Assembly (NCBI GenBank): GCA_012514545.1
Contig: JAAZAC010000235.1
Location: 1-8,621, forward strand
Length of the DNA: 8,621 nucleotides
Direction of reading: 5' to 3'
DNA from: Actinomycetales bacterium
Lineage (GTDB): Bacteria; Actinomycetota; Actinomycetes; Actinomycetales; Cellulomonadaceae
In this document: positions 1-5,920 of the stretch, one piece after another
Layout: every line of letters starts with the position of its first letter
Position numbering within the stretch: the first letter of the stretch is position 1
Program-made: the position numbers and the translations under genes
The notes under the pieces: generated by a model
The model's database searches: none
The model's input: the letters and a program-made list of their open reading frames with translations, nothing else
Told to the model about the DNA's origin: nothing

Positions 1-968
1 AGCGACGCGAAGCCCACGGGGATCGTGGCCAGCGCGTAGAGCTCGTAGGTCGGCATGAGCGCCATGACGCCGGCCGCCACCCCGAAGCCCAGCGCGGAGC
101 CGATGACGAGGCGCACCCGCGGCCGCTCCCGCCGCGCCGCCATGAGCGCGCCCGCGAGCGAGCCGATGGCGAGGATCGAGCCGAGGATCCCGTACTCGCC
201 CGGGCCCTTGCCGAACTCCGTGCGGGCCATGACGGCGCTCGTCAGCTGGAAGTTGAGGCCGAACGTGCTGACCACCCCGACGACGGCCATGACGACGACG
301 AGGTCGGTCCGGCGGCGCACGTAGCGCAGGCCGGCGCGGATCTGGCCCTTGCCGCGCTGCGAGCGCTGGGTGGGCTGCAGCTCGCTGCGGCGCATGGCGA
401 GCAGCGCGACGATCGTGCCCGCGAAGCTCACCGCGTTGATCATGAACACCCAGCCGCTGCCGACCCACGCGATGAGGAGGCCGGCGAGGCCCGGGCCGAT
501 CATCCGGGCGGCGTTGAACGACGCGCTGTTCAGCCCGACGGCGTTGGGCAGCCGCTCGGGCGGGACCATGTCGGCGACGAAGGTCTGCCGGGCGGGGGCG
601 TCGATGGCGGACACGCAGCCGAGCAGGCCGGCGAAGACGTACACCTGCCACAGCTGCGCGTGCCCGCCCAGCACGAGGAGGCCGAGGCCCGCGGCGAGCA
701 CGCCCATCGCGCCCTGCGTGGCGACGAGCAGCGTGCGGCGGTCCAGCCGGTCGGCGAGCACGCCGGCCCACGCCGACAGGAAGAGCGCGGGCGCGAACTG
801 CAGCGCCGTGGTGATGCCGACGGCGATGCCGGAGTCGTCGGTGAGGTCCGTGAGGACCAGCCAGTCCTGGGCGACGCGCTGCATCCACGTGCCCACGTTG
901 GCGACGAGGGCGCCCGCGAACCACAGCCGGTAGTTGCGGAAGGCCAGCGACGCGAAGGTGCTCCTCAT
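1..968 (-). CDS. MFS exporter, EntS/MFS_3-like (C-terminus beyond window)
   Basis: Secondary transporter of the major facilitator superfamily, inner membrane, probably proton-driven efflux of a small molecule or drug. I translated it from the reverse strand; 322 codons are present, about three quarters of the usual 400-430, and the 3' end lies left of base 1. The N-terminus reads MRSTFASLAFRNYRLWF, followed by GTWMQRVAQDWLV (26-38), a hallmark of the enterobactin-exporter-like MFS_3 family. The loop 2-3 motif A is GVLADRLDRR (69-78), and DAPARQTFVADMVPPERLPNAVG follows after the fourth helix, also typical. The start ATG (966-968) overlaps the TGA of the upstream marR gene as ATGA, so the two are co-transcribed and probably translationally coupled. 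The neighbouring MarR repressor suggests substrate-induced expression. The substrate cannot be read from the sequence. Confidence 0.9.
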   Translation of the reverse strand, partial: MRSTFASLAFRNYRLWFAGALVANVGTWMQRVAQDWLVLTDLTDDSGIAVGITTALQFAPALFLSAWAGVLADRLDRRTLLVATQGAMGVLAAGLGLLVLGGHAQLWQVYVFAGLLGCVSAIDAPARQTFVADMVPPERLPNAVGLNSASFNAARMIGPGLAGLLIAWVGSGWVFMINAVSFAGTIVALLAMRRSELQPTQRSQRGKGQIRAGLRYVRRRTDLVVVMAVVGVVSTFGLNFQLTSAVMARTEFGKGPGEYGILGSILAIGSLAGALMAARRERPRVRLVIGSALGFGVAAGVMALMPTYELYALATIPVGFAS

Positions 969-1438
969 TCCTCCGCCAGCCTCCGCAGCAGGACGGTGGC
1001 CTCCGCGAGGACGCGCCGCTCGTCGGCGGTGAGCCGGGCGAGCCGGCCCGCGAGCCACTCGTTGCGGCGCCGGCGCGTCTCGCGGACCTCGAGCTGGCCC
1101 GCGTCGGTGATGGACACGACCACCTGGCGGCCGTCCGTGGGGTGCTCGGCCCGCTCGACGAGGCCCGCGGTGACGAGCGCGTTGAGGGTGCGCGACATGT
1201 GCGGGGGCTGCACGTGCTCGTGGTCGGCGAGGGCCGACGGCGTCATCGGGCCGCCGTTGGCGAGCGCCGCCAGCACGGCGTACTGGCCGTCGGTGATGGC
1301 CTCGGACGAGCGCTCCTGACGGATGCGCCGGACCGCGCGCGTGACGGCGACCCGCAGGTCGCCCGCGAGCGCGCCGGGACGGCAGGCGGACGCGGGCACG
1401 GCGGGGGCCGCGGCGGGGGCGGTCTCGGCGGCAGGCAT
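965..1438 (-). CDS. MarR-family transcriptional repressor
   Basis: Dimeric winged-helix regulator of 157 residues, predicted to repress itself and the overlapping MFS exporter and to release DNA when it binds a ligand. After a low-complexity Ala/Pro leader (1-18) comes the dimerisation helix (about 24-44). The wHTH follows: QYAVLAALA (52-60), LADHEHVQPPHMSRTLNALVTAGLV (70-94, including the recognition helix) and the wing DGRQVVVSIT (102-111). The C-terminal dimer helices cover 115-157. Length and layout match the family. The start ATG at 1438 is chosen because a TAGGAT box sits exactly 7 bases upstream, as in leaderless genes; a weak AGGA 8 bases before it could also act as a ribosome site. 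An imperfect palindrome at 1441-1472 is the likely autoregulatory operator. Close homologues often control drug or aromatic-compound exporters, but the ligand is unknown here. Confidence 0.92.
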   Translation of the reverse strand: MPAAETAPAAAPAVPASACRPGALAGDLRVAVTRAVRRIRQERSSEAITDGQYAVLAALANGGPMTPSALADHEHVQPPHMSRTLNALVTAGLVERAEHPTDGRQVVVSITDAGQLEVRETRRRRNEWLAGRLARLTADERRVLAEATVLLRRLAEE

Positions 1439-1440
1439 GG

Positions 1441-1472
1441 TAGTTATCCTAGGTCATTACCTTGGGTAACTA
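1441..1472 (-). promoter_or_regulatory. Probable MarR operator: 32-base imperfect palindrome
   Basis: The arms TAGTTATCCTAGG (1441-1453) and CCTTGGGTAACTA (1460-1472) are inverted copies matching at 11 of 13 positions, with a 6-base spacer TCATTA. Nested inside is TTACC-TTG-GGTAA (1457-1469). The site is far richer in A/T than its surroundings, ends two bases before the marR start codon and covers the -10 box. Binding there by a MarR dimer, or two, would block RNA polymerase. That MarR protein is the binder is inferred from position. Confidence 0.75.
1446..1451 (-). promoter_or_regulatory. Likely leaderless promoter -10 box of marR
   Basis: On the minus strand the sequence reads TAGGAT-AACTACC-ATG: a TANNNT -10 hexamer followed by 7 bases and the start codon, so transcription should begin at or beside the A of ATG. 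No convincing TTGACA-like -35 is seen. The hexamer lies inside the left arm of the palindrome at 1441-1472. Confidence 0.6.
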
Positions 1473-1483
1473 CAGTGCGCGGC

Positions 1484-1501
1484 GGGTGAGGTTGCTCACC
1501 C
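1484..1501. repeat. Perfect 7-bp inverted repeat upstream of marR
   Basis: GGGTGAG-GTTG-CTCACCC is an 18-base palindrome with a 4-base centre. It lies about 46-63 bases upstream of the marR start, between the permease terminator and the marR operator. It could be a binding site for a second regulator or a small hairpin trailing the terminator. Its half-sites do not resemble the marR palindrome. Confidence 0.5.
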
Positions 1502-1507
1502 CGGACG

Positions 1508-1546
1508 CGCGACGGCCCCCCGAGCCGGGCTCGGGGGGCCGTCGCG
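1508..1546 (-). terminator. Strong hairpin terminator of the NCS2 permease
   Basis: A perfect 18-bp GC-rich stem (1508-1525 with 1529-1546) closes on a 3-base loop, starting 10 bases after the permease TGA. There is no U-tract on the minus strand, which is common for actinobacterial terminators. It separates the permease transcript from marR, which is on the same strand, so marR needs its own promoter. Confidence 0.8.
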
Positions 1547-1556
1547 ACCGGTCGGC

Positions 1557-3029
<1,473 letters not shown>

Positions 3030-3030
3030 G

Positions 3031-3042
3031 GCGCGGATGATG
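3031..3042 (-). promoter_or_regulatory. Possible leaderless -10 box of the purine permease (CATCAT-N7-ATG)
   Basis: On the minus strand CATCAT (3037-3042) is followed by CCGCGCC (3030-3036) and the ATG at 3029. It differs from TANNNT only in the first base, has the same 7-base spacing as three other genes here, and no ribosome site competes with it. It is a weak match on its own. Confidence 0.35.
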
Positions 3043-3184
3043 TCAGATGTCCCGGGGTGCGCAGGGAGACTTCCGCAGCGTTTTTCGCGGGTGTCGGGGG
3101 CCGTCGCCCGCGGGGGCCTCCAGGCCGCGTCGCCCGCCGCCGCGGAATCACCCGGGCCGGGGCCCGACCTCACCCGCGGAAGGT

Positions 3185-3212
3185 CTCAAGCGCCCTGGGG
3201 GCCCCGCCGACA
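3185..3212 (+). promoter_or_regulatory. Candidate FliA/WhiG-type promoter upstream of the 158-residue gene
   Basis: CTCAAG (3185-3190) is followed after 15 bases by GCCGACA (3206-3212). This resembles the GCCGAT-type -10 and its spacing for sigma-28-class factors of motile or sporulating actinobacteria. The -10 lies so near the ATG (3220) that a transcript would start at or just before it, bypassing the strong ribosome site in between, which argues against it. It may be chance. Confidence 0.2.
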
Positions 3213-3219
3213 GGAGGGC

Positions 3220-3696
3220 ATGGACGTCAGCCCCCCGCTGCCCGACCAGGCCCCCGCCCCCGAGCACCCCCACGTCACCGAGCACGTGCACGCCCCCGCC
3301 GACTGGCGCGCGGACCTCTCCCCCGAGGTGCGCACCCTGGCGGAGATCGCCCTGTCGCACGCGCTCGAGATCGTCGTCGCGTCCGGGAGCCCGATGCTGC
3401 CCTTCACCGTGCTCGAGGACGACGGAGGACGCGTCCTCGCCCGGTTCGAGGGCGAGCCGCTCGCCGCGGTCGAGCGCGCCCGGGCGCACGCCCGCGCGTC
3501 GGCCGCGCGGCGCGCCGCCGTGGCCTGGGACGGCTGGCTGACCGTCGGCGGCGTGCGGCAGGACGCCGTCGTCGTGCACACGTCGGACCGCGGGCGGCCC
3601 GGCGTCGTCGTGGCCCACCGGTACAAGGAGACCTTGGAGGGCACCGTCGCCGTCGGGCGGCCGGTGCTCGTCGGCCCCGGCGACCCGGTCCTCTGA
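3220..3696 (+). CDS. Conserved-looking hypothetical protein, 158 residues
   Basis: I do not recognise a named family. The start ATG is set by a textbook Shine-Dalgarno AGGAGGG at 3212-3218. A Pro/His-rich, probably disordered N-terminus (1-30) precedes one compact domain. That domain has a helix around EVRTLAEIALSHALEIVVAS (36-55), strands in MLPFTVLEDD (59-68) and RVLARFEG (71-78), an Ala/Arg-rich helix (81-102), then strands in AVAWDGWLTV (100-109), QDAVVVHTSDRG (114-125) and PGVVVAHRYKE (127-137). This alternating pattern looks like a soluble alpha/beta cytoplasmic protein. There is no signal peptide, transmembrane helix or Cys. It is divergent to the purine permease and 30 bases upstream of the DUF2530 gene, which has its own promoter, so neither neighbour fixes its role. 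Codon composition matches the neighbours, supporting a real gene. Confidence 0.8.
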   Translation: MDVSPPLPDQAPAPEHPHVTEHVHAPADWRADLSPEVRTLAEIALSHALEIVVASGSPMLPFTVLEDDGGRVLARFEGEPLAAVERARAHARASAARRAAVAWDGWLTVGGVRQDAVVVHTSDRGRPGVVVAHRYKETLEGTVAVGRPVLVGPGDPVL

Positions 3697-3713
3697 GCCC
3701 CGCCCGCGCTCGC

Positions 3714-3719
3714 TAGGCT
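3714..3719 (+). promoter_or_regulatory. Leaderless promoter -10 box of the DUF2530 gene
   Basis: TAGGCT is followed by TCCCGGC (7 bases) and then the GTG start at 3727. There is no purine-rich ribosome site in between, so the mRNA probably begins at the G of GTG. This box also explains why the gene is not simply read from the one 30 bases upstream. Confidence 0.6.
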
Positions 3720-3726
3720 TCCCGGC

Positions 3727-4050
3727 GTGAGCGAGCCGCGCGACGCCGTGCCCGACGCGCCCGACGGCGCACCCGCACCGGGGCCCGCGCCCGCGCCCGG
3801 GCCCGCCGGCCTCCTCGCGCCGAGCACGCTGCGGCCGCTCGAGCTCGACCTGCGCGTGGTCTTCCGTGTCGGCACCGGCCTGTGGGCCGTCGCGCTCGTC
3901 GTCGTGGGCGTCCTCGCGGCGCGCGGGACGGCCGACGCCCGGGCCGTCGCGATCTGCGCGACGGGGTTCGCCCTGGGGTTCGTGGGCCAGGCCTGGGAGG
4001 TCCGGCACCGGCGCGCGGCCCGGCGGGCGTCGGGGCCCGACGCCGGCTGA
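3727..4050 (+). CDS. DUF2530 small membrane protein
   Basis: Two-helix actinobacterial membrane protein of unknown function, 107 residues. Residues 1-33 are Pro/Ala-rich and probably disordered. The DUF2530-like core begins at LRPLELDLRVVFRVGTGLWAVALVVVGVL (35-63, first membrane helix about 46-65) and continues with a second helix about 73-91 (AVAICATGFALGFVGQAWEV), ending in a basic tail RHRRAARR consistent with a cytoplasmic C-terminus. The GTG start is supported by a TAGGCT box 7 bases upstream and not by a ribosome site. The gene runs head-on into the DUF3027 gene: only three bases separate the two stop codons. From general knowledge, DUF2530 and DUF3027 genes are often neighbours in actinobacteria, so they may share a role; none is established to my knowledge. 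Confidence 0.85.
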   Translation: MSEPRDAVPDAPDGAPAPGPAPAPGPAGLLAPSTLRPLELDLRVVFRVGTGLWAVALVVVGVLAARGTADARAVAICATGFALGFVGQAWEVRHRRAARRASGPDAG

Positions 4051-4053
4051 GCG

Positions 4054-4935
4054 CTACGCCTCGGCGGGGGCGTCCTCGACGGCCGCAGGCTCCTCGGCGG
4101 CCGACTCCCCGGTAGGCGCCTCCTCCGCAGGAGCCTCCTCCGCAGGAGCCACCTCCGCAGAAGCCTCCGCCGTCGGCTCCTCGGCGGCCGGCTCGCGCGG
4201 GACGATCTCGTACTCGGTGTCCCGCGGGGGCGCGGGCCAGTCGCTGCGCGGCGCCGGGGCGTCGGTCTCGGAGTGCGCGCCGCAGCCGTGGTCCATGCTC
4301 ACCACGCGGCCGTCGTCGGGCGACCACTCGTTCGCGCACACGCCGAACGCCTGGCGCAGTGAGCCGGCGAGGAGCACGAGGAAGCCGCACGTCGAGCAGG
4401 GCTTCTCGGCGGCCACGGCGACGGGCGCCGTCGGGCCGTGCGAGCCCGTGTACCAGCGCTCCGCCGCGGCCGCGCGGCCGACCCGGGACAGCACGCGCGG
4501 GCGGCCGAGGCCGAGCTCGTCGATGGCGAGCGTGTCCGCGTCGACGTCCCCGGTCGCCTCGTAGCCCTGGTCGAGCCGCTCGTCGTCGGGCAGGTAGGGC
4601 AGCACGTCGCCGGGACCCAGGTCGCCCGGCCGCAGCCGGTCCGCCCACGGCACCCACGGCGGCGCGAGGATCGCGTCCGGGCCCGGCAGCAGCGCGACCT
4701 CGCACACCGTCGGGGTGCGCCCCCGCGGGACGCGCGCGAGCGTCACGGTCCACTGCCAGCCCCGGTAGCCCGGCATCTCGGCCGCGAACTGGTGCGCGAG
4801 CAGCCGCTCGCCCTCCACGACGACGCCGACGTGCTCGCCGACGAGGTCCGGCGCGCCCGCGACCTCCTCCGCGGCCGCGCGGGCGACGTCCACCGCGGCG
4901 CGCAGGACGGGGTCGCGGGTGCCGGTCGCCATCAT
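4054..4935 (-). CDS. DUF3027 protein with Cys/His cluster and acidic tail
   Basis: Actinobacterial DUF3027 protein, 293 residues, function unknown, predicted cytoplasmic. Recognisable stretches are GYRGWQWTVTLARVPRGRTP (57-76), ALLPGPDAILAPPWVPWADR (81-100), RPGDLGPGDVLPYLPDDERL (102-121) and ELGLGRPRVLSRVGR (140-154). A cluster of possible metal ligands follows: C180 and C183 (CSTC), C200, H216, C218 and H221. This could form a zinc site, which is inference. From about 248 the C-terminus is Glu/Ala/Pro low complexity with APAEE repeats, probably disordered. The start ATG (4933-4935) overlaps the cold-shock stop as ATGA, with GAGGG just upstream; a second ATG follows immediately at 4932 and could equally be used. 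The overlap implies coupled translation, so the protein is probably made together with the RNA chaperone. Confidence 0.88.
   Translation of the reverse strand: MMATGTRDPVLRAAVDVARAAAEEVAGAPDLVGEHVGVVVEGERLLAHQFAAEMPGYRGWQWTVTLARVPRGRTPTVCEVALLPGPDAILAPPWVPWADRLRPGDLGPGDVLPYLPDDERLDQGYEATGDVDADTLAIDELGLGRPRVLSRVGRAAAAERWYTGSHGPTAPVAVAAEKPCSTCGFLVLLAGSLRQAFGVCANEWSPDDGRVVSMDHGCGAHSETDAPAPRSDWPAPPRDTEYEIVPREPAAEEPTAEASAEVAPAEEAPAEEAPTGESAAEEPAAVEDAPAEA
4118..4162 (-). repeat. Three tandem 15-base repeats in the DUF3027 tail
   Basis: Units at 4118-4132, 4133-4147 and 4148-4162; the first two are identical (GCCTCCTCCGCAGGA on the plus strand) and the third differs at two positions. On the coding strand they specify the pentapeptide APAEE and a variant. 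Being in frame (15 = 5 codons), they can expand or contract without breaking the gene. Confidence 0.85.
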
Positions 4936-5315
4936 CCCTCGAGGTCGTCGGCGACGGCGCGCAGCATCGTCGCGACCTGGGCGGCCCGCCGCCCGTCGGG
5001 GTAGCGGCCGCGGCGCAGGTTCGCGCCGACCGAGTCGAGCAGCTTGATCAGGTCCTCGACGATGACCGCCATGTCGTCGGCGGGCTTGCGCTGGGCGCGG
5101 GCGACCGACGGCACGGGGTCGAGGACGCGCACCGACAGCGCCTGCGGCCCCCGGCGGCCGTCGGCGACGCCGAAGTCGACGCGCGTGCCCGGCCGCGGCG
5201 CCGGCTGGCCCGCGGGGAGCGCGGAGGCGTGCAGGAACACCTCACCGCCGTCGTCGGCGGCGATGAAGCCGAAGCCACGCTCCGCGTCGAACCACTTGAC
5301 CTTGCCGGTGGGCAC
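4932..5315 (-). CDS. CspB-like cold-shock protein with long C-terminal helical extension
   Basis: Single-stranded nucleic-acid binding RNA chaperone, cytoplasmic, 127 residues. The OB-fold cold-shock domain fills residues 1-68: PTGKVKWFDAERGFGFI carries RNP1 (R13-I18, with F15 and F17) and EVFLH (25-29) is RNP2. The domain ends near LSVRVLDP. The second half (about 70-127) is a helical, partly amphipathic extension including AVIVEDLIKLLDSVGANLRR. Typical CspA proteins stop near 70 residues; actinobacterial CspB proteins of about 130 residues share the longer form. The GTG at 5315 is preferred because AGAGG (5321-5325) lies 5 bases upstream and the family begins MPTGKVKW. A GTG two codons earlier (5321) sits on top of that ribosome site. 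It overlaps the DUF3027 gene by 4 bases. Its leader contains a hairpin at 5336-5358. Confidence 0.93.
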   Translation of the reverse strand: MPTGKVKWFDAERGFGFIAADDGGEVFLHASALPAGQPAPRPGTRVDFGVADGRRGPQALSVRVLDPVPSVARAQRKPADDMAVIVEDLIKLLDSVGANLRRGRYPDGRRAAQVATMLRAVADDLEG

Positions 5316-5335
5316 GAGCACCTCTGCAGGGAAAG

Positions 5336-5358
5336 GCCGCGTCCGGTCGGGACGCGGC
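5336..5358 (-). promoter_or_regulatory. Perfect hairpin in the cold-shock gene leader
   Basis: GCCGCGTCC pairs perfectly with GGACGCGGC around a 5-base loop (9-bp stem). On the minus strand it is followed by CTTTCCC and then the cold-shock Shine-Dalgarno about 10 bases downstream. It may be a leader element controlling or stabilising the csp mRNA, an attenuator, or a terminator for the upstream membrane gene. The T-run is only three bases. Confidence 0.5.
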
Positions 5359-5429
5359 GCGAGCCGATTGTCCTGTCCAGGGTATCCGAGCGAGCACCCT
5401 GCCCACGGGGCCGCGGCCGGGCCGCGCGA

Positions 5430-5466
5430 CCGGCCGACGGCGGCCGGCCCGCCTCCCGGGGGCGGG
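5430..5466 (-). terminator. Tandem GC hairpins after the small membrane protein gene
   Basis: Directly after the TGA (5467-5469), CCCGCC/GGCGGG (5448-5453 with 5461-5466, 7-base loop) is followed by CCGGCCG/CGGCCGG (5430-5436 with 5441-5447, 4-base loop). There is no U-tract. This is a plausible actinobacterial terminator, but short GC stems arise easily at this base composition. Confidence 0.35.
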
Positions 5467-5808
5467 TCACCAGAGGACGGCGACCCCGATGTTCAGCACG
5501 GTCAGGGCGCCGATGCCCGCCCACACCCACGTGGGCACGGACTCGCGCTTCCGGTACACCCACGCGAGCGCCATGATCACGACGAGGATCCCGAGCTTCA
5601 GGCCGATCTTCGGGTTGTTCACGGGCTCGTCGAGCGCGTAGCGCAGGCCCACGAGGGCGACGCCGGTGACGAGCTGGGTGAGCGCGCCGTGCAGCACGAG
5701 TGCGTCGATCTTGCGGGTCTGGGACCGCCACTGCACGAGGACCCCGCCGATGATCCCGGCGAGCCCGATGAAGTGCAGCACCAGCACGAGACCCTTGACG
5801 ACCTCCAC
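5467..5808 (-). CDS. Small four-helix integral membrane protein, unknown function
   Basis: Protein of 113 residues with four likely membrane helices: about 5-26 (GLVLVLHFIGLAGIIGGVLV), 38-57 (VLHGALTQLVTGVALVGLRY), 68-85 (IGLKLGILVVIMALAWVY) and 94-112 (WVWAGIGALTVLNIGVAVL). Loops are RSQTRK, ALDEPVNNPK and RKRESVP; the positive charges suggest that the first and third loops are cytoplasmic. Conserved-looking polar positions are H12, H40 and the NNPK stretch (64-67), which could bind a cofactor or metal, but this is only suggestive. I recognise the type from other actinobacteria as an unnamed 'integral membrane protein'. The GTG start is set by AGGGGAGGG at 5812-5820. It is divergent to the helicase-associated gene and 151 bases upstream of the cold-shock gene. 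Confidence 0.85.
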   Translation of the reverse strand: MEVVKGLVLVLHFIGLAGIIGGVLVQWRSQTRKIDALVLHGALTQLVTGVALVGLRYALDEPVNNPKIGLKLGILVVIMALAWVYRKRESVPTWVWAGIGALTVLNIGVAVLW

Positions 5809-5920
5809 GGTCCCTCCCCTTCCTCGGAGCGATTCGGCGGCACCATGATCGCACGCGCGGCGGCACGGGGCGCCCGGGGCCGTGAGCAGCCGTCGGGCCC
5901 GCCGCCGTAAGGTGGTGCGG
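5809..5920. other. Divergent intergenic region
   Basis: This 112-base gap serves the membrane protein gene leftwards and the helicase-associated gene rightwards. It holds the strong minus-strand ribosome site (5812-5820) and the plus-strand TAAGGT box (5908-5913). An A/T-richer patch around 5840-5855 (ACCATGATCGCAC) may hold the leftward promoter, but no clear -35/-10 pair is seen. Confidence 0.4.
5908..5913 (+). promoter_or_regulatory. Likely leaderless promoter -10 box of the helicase-associated gene
   Basis: TAAGGT is followed by 7 bases (GGTGCGG) and then ATG at 5921, matching the TANNNT-N7-start layout. The same bases include AAGGTGG, which could act as a ribosome site if transcription starts upstream, so the two readings compete. 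Confidence 0.5.

Noticed and set aside
3030..3173. 48-residue N-terminal extension of the purine permease
   Set aside because: The extension is Pro/Arg-rich with no membrane or family features. Family members start a few residues before LDRYFKITERG, fitting the ATG at 3029.
3140..3181. Direct repeat CCGCGGAA (3140-3147 and 3174-3181)
   Set aside because: Only 8 bases of G/C-dominated sequence; expected by chance at this composition and not placed at any start site.
3030..3219. Purine riboswitch upstream of the purine permease
   Set aside because: No room for an aptamer if the mRNA starts at the ATG, and I see no three-way-junction with the conserved loop bases of purine riboswitches on the minus strand.
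3713..4753. Arg-rich minus-strand frames overlapping DUF2530 and DUF3027
   Set aside because: Frame-shifted shadows; the Gly-Gly-Gly-Ser-Cys repeats in one are the out-of-frame reading of the APAEE repeats of DUF3027.
5316..5321. GTG at 5321 as start of the cold-shock gene
   Set aside because: Its ribosome site would have to overlap the start codon. The GTG at 5315 has AGAGG at good spacing and gives the family's MPTGKVKW beginning.
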